A stretch of DNA of 64,000 nucleotides from Pseudomonas cremoricolorata (GTDB taxonomy: Bacteria; Pseudomonadota; Gammaproteobacteria; Pseudomonadales; Pseudomonadaceae): NCBI RefSeq assembly GCF_000759535.1, contig NZ_CP009455.1:3100001-3164000 (forward strand), in the 5' to 3' direction. The notes under the pieces are model-generated. The model saw only the letters and a program-made list of their open reading frames with translations, searched no databases and was not told the DNA's origin. The position numbers were made by a program, and so were the translations under genes. Shown piece after piece: positions 1-9,183 of the stretch; the stretch's first letter is position 1; every line of letters starts with the position of its first letter.

Positions 1-338
1 CGGCCTGTGAGGACGGCCTGTCAGGACAATTCGCCGTGCGTATGGATTGCACCGATCAGCACGATAGGAATTTTCGTACAGACCTTTTCTGTAGCGAAGA
101 GTAGATTTCGCACATCTTCAGTCGTTTATACGACAAGAACAGTCGCACAGCGGACAGACCGCTCGCTCGCAGTGCGCTCCTGGTACAAATTCGGTAATCT
201 ACGCGCCATTTTGTGCCCGATCCCCAAAAGGGACCGACACGCTAAACGGGTCTGGCTCATCAAGCCGGGCAGCATTTCCCTCATCCATAGGGCAATCCCT
301 TCTCGAATCCCGATTTCAGCAGTGTGGTACTTCCCCAA
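1..338. other. Intergenic region upstream of brnQ
   Basis: No convincing gene is seen here. An open frame crosses the region on the plus strand, but its composition (many Arg, Ser and Thr, no recognisable motif) does not look coded. The first 26 bases are two tandem copies of a 13-base unit, CGGCCTGTgAGGA and CGGCCTGTcAGGA. The stretch is less GC-rich than its surroundings, as expected for a promoter region, but I could not place a -35/-10 pair with confidence. Confidence 0.5.
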
Positions 339-1661
339 ATGAAAGTGTTAAAAGGCCAGGACATCCTGGCACTTGGCTTCATGACGTTTGCCCTTTTCGT
401 GGGCGCGGGCAACATCATCTTCCCACCCATCGTCGGCCTGCAGGCCGGGCCGAACGTGTGGATGGCAGCGCTGGGCTTCCTGGTCACGGCGGTCGGCCTG
501 CCGGTCATCACCGTCGTGGCGCTGGCCAAGGTCGGCGGTGGCATGGACGCGCTGAGCAGCCCGATCGGCAAGTTCTTCGGCGGCCTGCTGGCGGCGGTGT
601 GCTACCTCTCGGTCGGCCCGCTGTTCGCCACACCGCGCACGGCCACTGTGTCGTTCGAAGTCGGTGTCGCGCCGCTGGTCGGTGACAGCATGGAAGGCTG
701 GTTGGCGCTGTTGATCTACAGCGTGGTGTACTTCCTGATCGTGCTGGCAGTGTCGATGTATCCGGGCAAGCTGCTCGATACCGTCGGACGCTTCCTGGCG
801 CCGCTGAAGATCATCGCACTGGCTGCGCTGGGCATCGCTGCCTTCATGCTGCCGGCCGGCGATATTGGTCAGGCGAAGCAGGCGTATGTGAGCGCACCGT
901 TCTCGCAGGGCTTCATCAATGGCTACTTGACCATGGATACCCTGGGCGCACTGGTGTTCGGCATCGTCATCGTCAACGCCATCCGTTCCCGTGGCGTCGA
1001 GTCACCCCAACTGATCACCCGCTACGCAATCATCGCCGGCCTGATCGCCGGTGTCGGCCTGGCGCTGGTCTACGTCAGCCTGTTCCGTCTCGGCTCGGGC
1101 AGCCACGCGATCGCCATGGACGCCGCCAACGGCGCCACGGTGCTGCACGCCTACGTGCAGCACACCTTCGGCTCGCTGGGCAGTGGTTTCCTGGCCGTGT
1201 TGATCACCGTGGCCTGCCTGGTCACTGCAGTCGGCCTGACGTGCGCCTGCGCCGAGTACTTCAGCCAGATTCTGCCACTGTCGTACCGGGTGCTGGTGGT
1301 GTTGCTCGCCGGGTTCTCGTTGCTGGTCTCCAACCTGGGCCTGACCAAGCTGATCATGTTCTCGGTGCCCGTGCTGACGGCTATCTATCCGCCGTGCATC
1401 GTCATGATTGCCTTGAGCTTCGTCAACGGCGTGTGGAACTCACCGGTACGGGTGATGGCGCCGGTGATGCTGGTATCGCTGCTGTTCGGTATCGTCGATG
1501 CCCTCAAAGGCAGCGAACTTGCCCACCTGCTGCCAGACGCCGCCGCCAATCTGCCGCTGAGCGAACAGGGCCTGGCCTGGCTGGTGCCGTCGGTGATTGC
1601 CCTGGCCGTGTGCGTCACCGTCGACCGACTGCTGGGTAGCCCGCACCAGGCGATCGCCTGA
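339..1661 (+). CDS. brnQ: Branched-chain amino acid:cation symporter BrnQ (LIVCS family)
   Basis: Inner-membrane carrier that imports leucine, isoleucine and valine with a cation. The protein is 440 residues and almost entirely hydrophobic, with about 12 membrane segments. Its N-terminus ([20 protein letters not shown]) is the LIVCS family signature and sits at the expected position. I chose the ATG at 339 because homologues begin MKVLKGQD; a GTG at 324 would add five residues and neither start has a strong ribosome binding site. It is monocistronic and followed by a rho-independent terminator. Family assignment is firm; the coupling ion is not visible from sequence. Confidence 0.93.
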   Translation: MKVLKGQDILALGFMTFALFVGAGNIIFPPIVGLQAGPNVWMAALGFLVTAVGLPVITVVALAKVGGGMDALSSPIGKFFGGLLAAVCYLSVGPLFATPRTATVSFEVGVAPLVGDSMEGWLALLIYSVVYFLIVLAVSMYPGKLLDTVGRFLAPLKIIALAALGIAAFMLPAGDIGQAKQAYVSAPFSQGFINGYLTMDTLGALVFGIVIVNAIRSRGVESPQLITRYAIIAGLIAGVGLALVYVSLFRLGSGSHAIAMDAANGATVLHAYVQHTFGSLGSGFLAVLITVACLVTAVGLTCACAEYFSQILPLSYRVLVVLLAGFSLLVSNLGLTKLIMFSVPVLTAIYPPCIVMIALSFVNGVWNSPVRVMAPVMLVSLLFGIVDALKGSELAHLLPDAAANLPLSEQGLAWLVPSVIALAVCVTVDRLLGSPHQAIA

Positions 1662-1728
1662 TGCGCTGAGTGCAGGCTGCGGGGCAGGTCACAAGCCACT
1701 GAGCCCGGCAGCCAATCGCGCCAGATGA

Positions 1729-1757
1729 CCCCGCATGGCAATGCGGGGTTTTTTTTT
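1729..1757 (+). terminator. Rho-independent terminator of brnQ
   Basis: A perfect 8-bp stem CCCCGCAT/ATGCGGGG with loop GGCA is followed by nine T residues. It lies about 70 bases after the brnQ stop. Confidence 0.9.
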
Positions 1758-1847
1758 GCCTGCACTGCCGAGTGTGCGTGCCTTTTGCGCAGAACCGACG
1801 TCGAAAGGCGGTGTAAATCCTGGTTTGTCCACCTGCGCGGAGACGGC

Positions 1848-2597
1848 ATGAGTTTCATCCAGAACAACCTGAGCAATCTATTGGCCGTGTGCTGGTTCGG
1901 CCTCGCCTGGGGCGGCTATACCCGCTATGCCATCTGGAAGGGCCGCGACACGGCGTGCCTGGCCAGCGTGCTGCACCTCTACCGGGAAGACTGGATGCGC
2001 CGCATGCTGCTGCGCGACAACCGTATCGCCGATGCCAGCGTGATCGGCAACCTCGAGCGTAACGCCTCGTTCTTCGCCTCCAGCACGCTGATCATCCTCG
2101 CCGGCGTCCTCACCGTGCTCGGGGCCTCGGACCGGGCGCTGTCATTGCTGGCTGATCTGCCCTGGGTGCAGCCGGCTTCCCAAGGCATGTCGGAAATCAA
2201 GCTGCTGTGCCTGGCGATGGTCTTCGTCTATGCCTTCTTCACCTTCAGCTGGTGCATGCGTCAGTACAATTTCGCTGCGGTATTGGTAGGTTCGGCGCCG
2301 ATGATCGGCGAGCGTCAGGTCAACGAGCCTGAACGCAGAGCCTTCGCTACCCGTGCAGCGAAAGTGCTGTCGCTTGCCGCCAACCAGTTCAACTTGGGAT
2401 TGCGCGCGTATTATTTCGGCATGGCCTTGTTGACCTGGTTCATCAGCCCGTGGATGTTCATGCTCACCAGTGTCGGCGTGGTACTGATTCTTTACCGGCG
2501 TGAGTTTCACTCCGACGTGTTGGAAGTGATGGTCTTCACCCCCACGCAAAGTTCGGCGCTAGAGCACCCTGCGGACAACTCTGCAAGCGTGAACTGA
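1848..2597 (+). CDS. DUF599 family inner-membrane protein
   Basis: A 249-residue membrane protein of the DUF599 family, function unknown. It has an N-terminal hydrophobic segment (residues about 5-25), two central segments (about 70-90 and 110-135) and a C-terminal hydrophobic pair (about 195-230). Between them lies the conserved region with RxYYF (GLRAYYFGMALLTWF). I start at the ATG at 1848, which has GGAGA six bases upstream; the frame stays open to 1725 but that stretch overlaps the brnQ terminator. It sits between two terminators, so it is probably transcribed alone. Confidence 0.8.
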   Translation: MSFIQNNLSNLLAVCWFGLAWGGYTRYAIWKGRDTACLASVLHLYREDWMRRMLLRDNRIADASVIGNLERNASFFASSTLIILAGVLTVLGASDRALSLLADLPWVQPASQGMSEIKLLCLAMVFVYAFFTFSWCMRQYNFAAVLVGSAPMIGERQVNEPERRAFATRAAKVLSLAANQFNLGLRAYYFGMALLTWFISPWMFMLTSVGVVLILYRREFHSDVLEVMVFTPTQSSALEHPADNSASVN

Positions 2598-2623
2598 TCC
2601 AATTTAGTTAAAGTTTCCAGGCA

Positions 2624-2652
2624 TAAAAAAACCCGGCCAGGCCGGGTTTTCT
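2624..2652. terminator. Bidirectional terminator between DUF599 gene and lipoprotein gene
   Basis: A 9-bp stem AAACCCGGC/GCCGGGTTT with loop CAG has an A-run before it and a T-run after it. It can therefore terminate both converging transcripts. Confidence 0.88.
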
Positions 2653-2663
2653 TACAAGCAGAA

Positions 2664-2951
2664 TTACTGCTTGGCAGGTTCGGCAGGAACCGAGCCTGGC
2701 GGGGTGTTGGTCGGCGAGGAGCTGTCGCGAGCTTCTTCGGCGGCCTTCTGCTGAGCTTCAGCCTGGTCGGCAGCAGCCTTGGCTTTTTCTTCGTTGGCTT
2801 CGTTGACTTTGTCCTGAGCGTCACCCATTTTTTCCTGGGCTTTCTCGGCGTGTTGTTGTGCGTCTTGGGCTTTGTCTTCGCTCGCTTTATCGCAAGCGGC
2901 CAAGCCCATGGTGGCGGCCAGCATCAGAGCAAAAGCAAAAGGTTTACGCAT
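2664..2951 (-). CDS. Small Ala/Glu/Lys-rich lipoprotein
   Basis: A 95-residue predicted lipoprotein. The signal peptide (residues 1-19) ends in lipobox LAAC, making Cys20 the lipidated residue. It is followed by Asp-Lys-Ala-Ser; in E. coli an Asp at this position retains lipoproteins in the inner membrane. Residues 22-75 are almost entirely Ala, Glu, Lys, Gln and Asp, suggesting a long amphipathic helix or coiled coil. The tail (76-95) is Pro- and Ser-rich. I start at MRKPFAFAL because this gives a proper signal peptide; the frame extends 27 codons upstream without lipoprotein character. Function unknown. Confidence 0.75.
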   Translation of the reverse strand: MRKPFAFALMLAATMGLAACDKASEDKAQDAQQHAEKAQEKMGDAQDKVNEANEEKAKAAADQAEAQQKAAEEARDSSSPTNTPPGSVPAEPAKQ

Positions 2952-3281
2952 GAGTGTGTATCTCCATTGGTGGAATAATCGACTTGTACCTTCGAGTTGT
3001 ACGCTGTGAAAGAAGTTCCACACGGTTCGCACATATACATCTGCACGTCGTTAATGGCGACTGCGCGTTGTTTGCGGCGGGATTGATCCGGCGCCTGTCG
3101 ACGACCCTTTGCCAAGCGTCTGCGCCATCGCCTGGCGGCTGATCGACCCAGGATGAGGGGCCTATCAAGGCGGCGCCCCTTGAAATGCCCCGGCGTGCCC
3201 CCATCTGTTGCTCATCCCGCCCTGAATGCCGGCCCTGGCCGTCACGGCGAACCCCGCCAATCGATTGGAGTTTTGAAGACC
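2952..3281. other. Divergent intergenic region between lipoprotein gene and htpG
   Basis: This 330-base stretch holds the leader of the minus-strand lipoprotein on the left and the htpG promoter and leader on the right. The htpG reading frame stays open into it but codes nothing resembling Hsp90 before the ATG at 3282. Apart from the heat-shock promoter annotated separately I see nothing I can name. Confidence 0.6.
3179..3206 (+). promoter_or_regulatory. Sigma-32 (RpoH) heat-shock promoter of htpG
   Basis: The -35 box CTTGAAA at 3179-3185 and the -10 box CCCCATCT at 3199-3206 both match the sigma-32 consensus, with 13 bases between them. Transcription would start near 3214, about 70 bases before the htpG ATG. 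Heat-shock control of htpG is established in other proteobacteria, so the position makes sense. Confidence 0.85.
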
Positions 3282-5189
3282 ATGAGTGTGGATACTCAAA
3301 AGGAAACCCTGGGCTTCCAGACCGAAGTGAAGCAACTGCTGCACCTGATGATCCATTCCTTGTACTCGAACAAGGAAATCTTCCTCCGCGAGCTGATTTC
3401 CAACGCCTCCGACGCCGCCGACAAGCTGCGTTTCGAAGCCCTGGCCAAGCCTGAGCTGTTCGAAGGCGACACCGATCTGAAGATCCGCGTCAGCTTCGAC
3501 AAGGCGGCCAATACCGTCACCCTGGAAGACAACGGCATCGGCATGAGCCGGCAGGACGTCATCACCCACCTGGGCACCATCGCCAAGTCCGGCACTGCCG
3601 ACTTCATGAAGAATCTCACCGGCGACCAGAAGAAGGACTCGCACCTGATCGGCCAGTTCGGCGTCGGCTTCTACTCGGCGTTCATCGTCGCTGACAAGGT
3701 TGACGTCTACAGCCGCCGTGCCGGTCAGCCCGCTTCCGAGGGTGTGCACTGGTCGTCGAAAGGCGAGGGCGACTTCGAAGTCTCCACCATCGACAAACCG
3801 CAGCGCGGCACGCGCATCGTGCTGCACCTCAAAGCGGGTGAAGACGAGTTCGCCGATGGCTGGCGTCTGCGCAATGTGGTCAAGAAGTACTCCGATCACA
3901 TCGCCCTGCCTATCGAGCTGCCCAAGGAGCAGGCCGAGGCTGCCGAAGGCGAAGAAGCACCCGCCCAGGAGTGGGAAACCGTCAACCGTGCCAGCGCCCT
4001 GTGGACCCGCCCACGTACCGAGATCAAGGACGAGGAATACCAGGAGTTCTACAAGCACATCGGCCATGACTTCGAGAACCCGTTGGCCTGGAGCCACAAC
4101 AAGGTCGAAGGCAAGCTCGAATACAGCTCGCTGCTGTACGTGCCAGCCCGTGCACCGTTCGACCTGTACCAGCGTGAAGCACCGCGTGGTCTGAAGCTGT
4201 ATGTGCAGCGCGTGTTCATCATGGATCAGGCCGAGTCGTTCCTGCCGCTGTACCTGCGCTTCATCAAGGGCGTGGTCGATTCCAACGACCTGTCGCTGAA
4301 CGTCTCGCGGGAAATCCTGCAGAAAGACCCGATCATCGATTCGATGAAATCGGCGCTGACCAAGCGCGTGCTGGACATGCTCGAGAAGCTGGCCAAGAAC
4401 GACCCCGAGCAATACAAAGGCTTCTGGAAGAACTTCGGCCAGGTGCTCAAGGAAGGTCCGGCAGAAGATTTCGCCAACAAGGAGAAAATCGCCGGCCTGC
4501 TGCGCTTCGCCTCCACCCACGACGACAGCGGCGAGCAGAATGTTTCCCTGGCCGACTACCTGGCCCGCGCCAAGGAAGGTCAGGACAAGTTCTACTACCT
4601 GACCGGCGAATCCTACGCGCAGGTCAAGAACAGCCCTCACCTGGAAGTCTTCCGCAAGAAAGGCATCGAAGTGCTGCTGCTCACCGATCGTATCGACGAA
4701 TGGCTGATGAGCTACCTGAGCGAATTCGAGGGCAAGAGCTTCGTCGATGTGGCCCGTGGCGATCTTGACCTGGGTTCGCTGGACTCCGAGGAAGACAAGA
4801 AAGCCCAGGAAGAAGTCGCCAAGGATAAAGAGGGCCTGGTCGAGCGCCTCAAGTCTGCCCTGGGCGAGAGCGTTGCCGAAGTGCGCGTCTCCCATCGCCT
4901 GACCGATTCGCCGGCGATTCTGGCCATCGGTGAACAGGACCTTGGCTTGCAGATGCGTCAGATTCTGGAAGCCAGCGGGCAGAAGGTGCCCGATTCCAAG
5001 CCGATTTTCGAGTTCAACCCTAGCCACCCGCTGATCGAGAAGCTCGATCACGAGCAGAGCGAGGATCGCTTCGCCGAGCTGTCGCATATCCTCTTCGACC
5101 AGGCGGCACTGGCGGCGGGCGACAGCCTGAAAGACCCGGCTGCCTATGTTCGCCGGCTGAACAAGCTGCTGGTCGAGCTGTCTGCTTGA
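3282..5189 (+). CDS. htpG: Molecular chaperone HtpG (bacterial Hsp90)
   Basis: Cytosolic ATP-dependent chaperone of 635 residues, the normal length for pseudomonad HtpG. The N-terminal GHKL ATPase domain shows the family motifs: [18 protein letters not shown] (about 27-45), DNGIGM (about 83) and [11 protein letters not shown] (about 125). The middle and C-terminal dimerisation domains follow without interruption. I start at the ATG at 3282 ([13 protein letters not shown]), 12 bases after GGAG; the frame is open to 3153 but that part is promoter and leader. A sigma-32 promoter precedes the gene and a strong terminator follows, so it is monocistronic and heat-inducible by inference. Confidence 0.97.
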   Translation: MSVDTQKETLGFQTEVKQLLHLMIHSLYSNKEIFLRELISNASDAADKLRFEALAKPELFEGDTDLKIRVSFDKAANTVTLEDNGIGMSRQDVITHLGTIAKSGTADFMKNLTGDQKKDSHLIGQFGVGFYSAFIVADKVDVYSRRAGQPASEGVHWSSKGEGDFEVSTIDKPQRGTRIVLHLKAGEDEFADGWRLRNVVKKYSDHIALPIELPKEQAEAAEGEEAPAQEWETVNRASALWTRPRTEIKDEEYQEFYKHIGHDFENPLAWSHNKVEGKLEYSSLLYVPARAPFDLYQREAPRGLKLYVQRVFIMDQAESFLPLYLRFIKGVVDSNDLSLNVSREILQKDPIIDSMKSALTKRVLDMLEKLAKNDPEQYKGFWKNFGQVLKEGPAEDFANKEKIAGLLRFASTHDDSGEQNVSLADYLARAKEGQDKFYYLTGESYAQVKNSPHLEVFRKKGIEVLLLTDRIDEWLMSYLSEFEGKSFVDVARGDLDLGSLDSEEDKKAQEEVAKDKEGLVERLKSALGESVAEVRVSHRLTDSPAILAIGEQDLGLQMRQILEASGQKVPDSKPIFEFNPSHPLIEKLDHEQSEDRFAELSHILFDQAALAAGDSLKDPAAYVRRLNKLLVELSA

Positions 5190-5211
5190 GTGAATGCAGT
5201 TGCTGAAAAGG

Positions 5212-5233
5212 GCCCGCTTCGGCGGGCTTTTTT
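5212..5233 (+). terminator. Rho-independent terminator of htpG
   Basis: Stem GCCCGC/GCGGGC with the stable loop TTCG is followed by six T residues, 22 bases after the htpG stop. Confidence 0.92.
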
Positions 5234-5290
5234 CATGGTGCCGGCGCAGTGGCGGCGCCGGCTACTGTCGAATGCCTTAAGGAGTGCACA

Positions 5291-6016
5291 ATGAGCAAGG
5301 TCATCGTCGAATCACTGACTTATCATCTCTCGGGCGACACCTACGAGAGTCGCCTGGTGTACACCCTCGATGCTGGCGAGCAGCCGGCACTGGTGATGGT
5401 GCCGAACTGGATGGGTGTCACTGAAGGCGCCGTACGTATCGCCCGGGAGGTGGCCAGTCAGGGGTATGTGGTGCTGATCGCCGATTTGTATGGGCAATCG
5501 CTGCGTCCGAGCAATGCCGATGAAGCGGCGGCAGCGATGATGCCGCTCAAGAACAACCGCACTGAGCTGCGCAAGCGCATGGCTGAAGCCCTGGCGCAAT
5601 TGCTTGGGCAGTCCAAGGCGCGATTGGCACCAGGCAAGGCGGCGGCGTTCGGCTTCTGCTTCGGCGGCTGCTGTGCGCTGGAGCTGGCGCGCAGTGGCGC
5701 GGATCTACGTGCGGCGGTGTCGTTCCATGGCACGCTGGACACCCCCGATGCCGCTGATGCGCGCAACATCAAAGGTGCGGTGCTGGCGCTGCACGGCGCT
5801 GAAGACCCGCTGGTGTCTGCCGAGCAGTTGCCGGCCTTCGAGGCGGAAATGACCGCCGCCAAGGTCGATTGGCAGTTGCACAGCTATGGCGGTGCTGTGC
5901 ATTCGTTCACCGATCCCGAGGCCAACATGCCAGGCACCGCCCAGTACAACCGCAAGGTTTCGGAGCGCGCGTTCAGGGCCATGCACAACCTGTTGGATGA
6001 AGTGTTCCAGCGCTGA
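5291..6016 (+). CDS. Dienelactone hydrolase family protein
   Basis: A 241-residue alpha/beta hydrolase of the dienelactone hydrolase family (same place as PA1597 in P. aeruginosa, next to htpG). The expected catalytic triad is visible: Cys123 in GFCFGG, Asp172 in HGAEDPLV and His204 in GGAVHSF. Dienelactone hydrolases open lactone rings during chlorocatechol breakdown, but no other aromatic-degradation gene is nearby, so the real substrate is unknown. The ATG at 5291 is preceded by AAGGAG. It probably has its own promoter, since the htpG terminator lies just upstream. Confidence 0.88.
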   Translation: MSKVIVESLTYHLSGDTYESRLVYTLDAGEQPALVMVPNWMGVTEGAVRIAREVASQGYVVLIADLYGQSLRPSNADEAAAAMMPLKNNRTELRKRMAEALAQLLGQSKARLAPGKAAAFGFCFGGCCALELARSGADLRAAVSFHGTLDTPDAADARNIKGAVLALHGAEDPLVSAEQLPAFEAEMTAAKVDWQLHSYGGAVHSFTDPEANMPGTAQYNRKVSERAFRAMHNLLDEVFQR

Positions 6017-6038
6017 TCGGACCAGGGCAGGGAGGCCC

Positions 6039-6061
6039 GACCGTGCACGACGTGCACGGTC
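6039..6061. repeat. 23-base near-perfect palindrome
   Basis: Arms GACCGTGCACG and CGTGCACGGTC flank a single central A. It sits 22 bases after the dienelactone hydrolase stop and 70 bases before the amidohydrolase start. No T-run follows, so it is not a standard terminator; an operator for a dimeric regulator or a transcript-end hairpin are the alternatives. Confidence 0.6.
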
Positions 6062-6131
6062 ACTGGCTGGCTGAACCCGGCTGAGGATCGTGCGGTCTAC
6101 CCAGCTCGAATTCAGACCAGGAAGTTTTGCC

Positions 6132-7136
6132 ATGATCGTCCGAGCGCTTGCCGCCACGCTGTGCGTCGGCCTGCTGCTGCAGCCTTGCCAGGCTCGCGAG
6201 TACCGATACAGCGACGCCCATCTGCATTACGTGGATTTCTTCCAGGAAAGCGAAGGCATGCCGGCGCTGCTCGAGGCTATGGATGCCGCTGGTATCTATC
6301 AGTCGATGATTTCCGGCATTCCGGTGGCCAAGAAGTGGCATGAAGATGAGCCCAAGCGTCCGCGCTACTACGCTGGCGATGATGCGGCGGCCTATTGGTA
6401 CAGTGCCACTGACGTGCTGGTCGCTGCGGCGCTGCAAAAGCTCAGCCCCGAACAACGCCAACGCTTTCATCCGTTTCTAAGTGGGTTCAACCCGGTAGAC
6501 AAGAACGCTGCCAGTCATATTGAACGCACGCTCGAGCTCAATCCAGGCTTGTGGCAGGGCATTGGCGAGGTGTTCACCCGCCATGACGATCTCACCGCGC
6601 TGACCAGTGGCGACACCCCGCGGGCCAACAACGAAGCGATGAATCGCGTCTATCGCCTGGCCGCCGAGCATGACCTTCCGGTGCTGGTGCATTCCAACAT
6701 CACTTCCAAGCGCGAGCGCAATCCGCTGTACCTGGCTGAAATCGAAGAGCCGCTACGCGACCATCCGCACACCCGTTTCATCTGGGCCCATGCCGGCAGC
6801 AGCCTGGAAATTCACCGGCACCAGACCAAGATGGACTTTCTCCTGCCGACCCTGACGCGCATGCTGGAGCGCTATCCGAACCTCTATGTCGACCTGTCAT
6901 GGAGCGTGCTCGAGCCTTACCTGCTGGACAAGCAGGGCAGCCCGCGCCAGGCCTGGGTCGATCTGGTCAAGCGCTTCCCCGAACGCTTCATGCTCGGTTC
7001 CGATGTGGTCGGGCGCTTCGGCAGCATGGGCGAGCAGTTGAAAAGCTTCACGCCATTTCTCGATGCGCTGCCCGAAGACGTCGCGCGCAAGGTCGCACGG
7101 GATAACTTCCTTGCGGTGCTGCCCAAGGCGCGCTGA
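6132..7136 (+). CDS. Exported amidohydrolase (metal-dependent TIM-barrel hydrolase)
   Basis: A 334-residue protein with a cleavable signal peptide (residues 1-21, ending CQA) followed by an amidohydrolase-2-type barrel. Likely metal ligands are His30 and His32 (DAHLHYVDF), the His in PVLVHSN, the His in FIWAHAG and the Asp in LGSDVVG. Periplasmic location is inferred from the signal peptide and is unusual, since most relatives of this superfamily are cytosolic. The start at 6132 gives the signal peptide; the in-frame extension to 6090 would spoil it. Substrate unknown. Confidence 0.8.
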   Translation: MIVRALAATLCVGLLLQPCQAREYRYSDAHLHYVDFFQESEGMPALLEAMDAAGIYQSMISGIPVAKKWHEDEPKRPRYYAGDDAAAYWYSATDVLVAAALQKLSPEQRQRFHPFLSGFNPVDKNAASHIERTLELNPGLWQGIGEVFTRHDDLTALTSGDTPRANNEAMNRVYRLAAEHDLPVLVHSNITSKRERNPLYLAEIEEPLRDHPHTRFIWAHAGSSLEIHRHQTKMDFLLPTLTRMLERYPNLYVDLSWSVLEPYLLDKQGSPRQAWVDLVKRFPERFMLGSDVVGRFGSMGEQLKSFTPFLDALPEDVARKVARDNFLAVLPKAR

Positions 7137-7161
7137 GCAGGCAGGGCAGCTGGCAGAAATG

Positions 7162-7190
7162 AAAACGCCCCGAACCAGTCGGGGCGTTTT
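7162..7190. terminator. Bidirectional terminator between amidohydrolase gene and fabB
   Basis: A 12-bp stem AAAACGCCCCGA/TCGGGGCGTTTT with a 5-base loop serves the plus-strand amidohydrolase and the minus-strand fabAB transcript, which converge here. Confidence 0.92.
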
Positions 7191-7209
7191 CAGCTCAGCG
7201 ATCAGAAGA

Positions 7210-8430
7210 TCACTTGCCTTCCCAGCGCTTGAGAACCAGGGTGGCGTTGGTGCCGCCAAAGCCGAAGCTGTTGCTCATGACGGTGTTGATCGTGGCGTTT
7301 TCCTGAGTCTTGCGCAGGATGGGCAGATCAGCAACCGCTGGGTCGAGCTCGTCGATGTTGGCCGAACCTGCGATGAAGTTGTTTTCCATCATCAGCAGGC
7401 AGTAGATCGCCTCGTGGACACCGGCAGCGCCCAGCGAGTGACCGGACAGGCTCTTGGTCGAGCTGATGGCCGGGGCCTTGTCGCCGAACACTTCGCGGAT
7501 GCCCTTGATCTCGGCGACGTCGCCGACCGGGGTGGAAGTGCCGTGGGTGTTGAGGTAATCGATAGGGGTGTCGACGGTCGACAGCGCCTGCTGCATGCAG
7601 CGGATGGCGCCTTCGCCGCTCGGGGCGACCATGTCGTAACCGTCGGAGGTGGCACCGTAGCCGATGATTTCGGCGTAGATCTTGGCGCCACGGGCCAGGG
7701 CGTGCTCGAGCTCCTCGACCACCACCATGCCGCCACCGCCGGCGATGACGAAGCCATCACGGTCGGCGTCATAGGCGCGCGAGGCGGTTTCCGGGGAATC
7801 GTTGCGCTTGGTCGACAGAGCGCCCATGGCATCGAACAGGAACGACTGGCTCCAGTGCTCTTCTTCGCCACCACCGGCGAAGACGATGTCCTGCTTGCCC
7901 CACTGGATCTGCTCCAGTGCGGTGCCGATGCAGTGGGCGCTGGTGGCGCAGGCCGACGAGATCGAGTAGTTGATGCCCTTGATCTTGAACGGGGTCGCCA
8001 GGCAAGCGGAAACGGTGCTGCCCATGGTACGGGTGACGCGGTACGGGCCAACGCGCTTGACGCCTTTCTCGCGCAGGGTGTCGAGTGCTTCCATCTGGTT
8101 CAGCGTGGAAGCACCACCGGAGCCTGCGACCAGGCCGGTACGCGGGCTGGAGACTTGCTCTTCGGTCAGACCGGAGTCCTTGATGGCGTCCTGCATGGCC
8201 AGGTAGGCATAGGCGGCCGCATGACCGACGAAGCGGAACACCTTGCGGTCGATCAGTTCTTCGAGGTTGAGGTCGATGGACCCGGAAACCTGGCTACGCA
8301 GCCCCATTTCCTTGTATTCCGGGTTGTAACGAATACCCGGACGGCTGTTGCGCAGGTTTTCGGTGACGGTAGCTTTGTCATTGCCCAGGCACGAAACGAT
8401 GCCCAGACCAGTGATAACGACGCGGCGCAT
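7210..8430 (-). CDS. fabB: 3-oxoacyl-[acyl-carrier-protein] synthase I (FabB)
   Basis: Condensing enzyme of type II fatty acid synthesis that elongates unsaturated acyl-ACPs in the cytosol. It is 406 residues, the normal length. The Cys-His-His triad is visible: Cys161 in SSACATS, His in [11 protein letters not shown] and His in [11 protein letters not shown]. It follows fabA by 11 bases on the same strand, the universal fabAB operon of pseudomonads. A bidirectional terminator lies just past its stop. Confidence 0.97.
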   Translation of the reverse strand: MRRVVITGLGIVSCLGNDKATVTENLRNSRPGIRYNPEYKEMGLRSQVSGSIDLNLEELIDRKVFRFVGHAAAYAYLAMQDAIKDSGLTEEQVSSPRTGLVAGSGGASTLNQMEALDTLREKGVKRVGPYRVTRTMGSTVSACLATPFKIKGINYSISSACATSAHCIGTALEQIQWGKQDIVFAGGGEEEHWSQSFLFDAMGALSTKRNDSPETASRAYDADRDGFVIAGGGGMVVVEELEHALARGAKIYAEIIGYGATSDGYDMVAPSGEGAIRCMQQALSTVDTPIDYLNTHGTSTPVGDVAEIKGIREVFGDKAPAISSTKSLSGHSLGAAGVHEAIYCLLMMENNFIAGSANIDELDPAVADLPILRKTQENATINTVMSNSFGFGGTNATLVLKRWEGK

Positions 8431-8441
8431 GCGAATAACCC

Positions 8442-8957
8442 TTAGAAATTGTCAGTGGAGGTGAACACGCCGACCCGCAGGCCTTCGGCGGTGTAGATCT
8501 CTTTACCATCGACGCTGACCGAGCCATCGGCGATGGCCATGTTCAGCTTGCCCTTGAGGACGCGCTTGAGATGGATGTTGTAGGTGACCTTTTTAGCGGT
8601 CGGCAGTACCTGGCCGAAGAATTTCACTTCACCTGAACCCAGCGCACGGCCACGGCCCGGCAGGCCTTGCCAGCCGAGGTGGAAGCCGACCAGTTGCCAC
8701 ATGGCATCGAGGCCCAGGCAGCCCGGCATGACCGGATCGCCTTCGAAATGGCAGGCGAAGAACCACAGGTCAGGCGTGATATCCAGCTCGGCGACCAATT
8801 CACCTTTGCCGTACTTGCCGCCTTCGGCGCTGATGAGGGTGATGCGATCGACCATCAGCATGTTGGGGGCGGGCAGTTGCGCATTACCTGGGCCGAACAG
8901 CTCACCGCGACTGCAGCGCAGCAGGTCTTCCCGAGTAAAGGCGTTTTGTTTGGTCAT
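8442..8957 (-). CDS. fabA: 3-hydroxydecanoyl-ACP dehydratase/isomerase (FabA)
   Basis: Bifunctional enzyme that dehydrates 3-hydroxydecanoyl-ACP and isomerises the trans-2 product to cis-3, starting anaerobic-type unsaturated fatty acid synthesis. The 171-residue protein carries catalytic His70 ([14 protein letters not shown]) and Asp84 (GLDAMWQ), both at the positions known from E. coli FabA. It is the first gene of the fabAB operon. A candidate DesT/FabR-type operator lies in its upstream region. Confidence 0.97.
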   Translation of the reverse strand: MTKQNAFTREDLLRCSRGELFGPGNAQLPAPNMLMVDRITLISAEGGKYGKGELVAELDITPDLWFFACHFEGDPVMPGCLGLDAMWQLVGFHLGWQGLPGRGRALGSGEVKFFGQVLPTAKKVTYNIHLKRVLKGKLNMAIADGSVSVDGKEIYTAEGLRVGVFTSTDNF

Positions 8958-9090
8958 GCGAGCTCCTCAATAACCCCCTGTGGCAGGGGATGAATCTTCC
9001 CGTCCATCCCCGAGAGCCATGACGGTCAGGGGCGGCAGCCTACAGGTAGACTATTGCGTTGTGGTGAAAGTCACAGTGCACCTGGCAAAT

Positions 9091-9108
9091 GAAGTACAGG
9101 TGTTCACT
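9091..9108 (-). promoter_or_regulatory. Candidate DesT-type operator upstream of fabA
   Basis: On the minus strand this reads AGTGAACACCTGTACTTC. It resembles the operator I recall for the P. aeruginosa acyl-CoA-sensing repressor DesT, which begins AGTGAACGCTTGTT, and lies about 135 bases before the fabA start. The match is partly palindromic (TGAA...TTCA). No desT gene is in the window, so this is inference from motif and position. Confidence 0.4.
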
Positions 9109-9183
9109 GAAACGTGCATTTTCAGGTTCTATGGCAGTCCTGTCCAGTGCCAGGCCGAACATTAAGACTGCCGGATTTCTCCA

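Noticed and set aside
1..101. 3' end of an upstream gene in frame 3
   Set aside because: A frame is open from base 3 to a TAG at about 101, but 33 codons without a motif cannot be distinguished from chance.
3165..5087. 640-codon open frame antisense to htpG
   Set aside because: It mirrors htpG codons in a high-GC genome, has no recognisable domain, and HtpG on the other strand is certain.
7063..8445. 460-codon open frame opposite fabB
   Set aside because: FabB is certain on the minus strand; the antisense product is low-complexity and overlaps a terminator.
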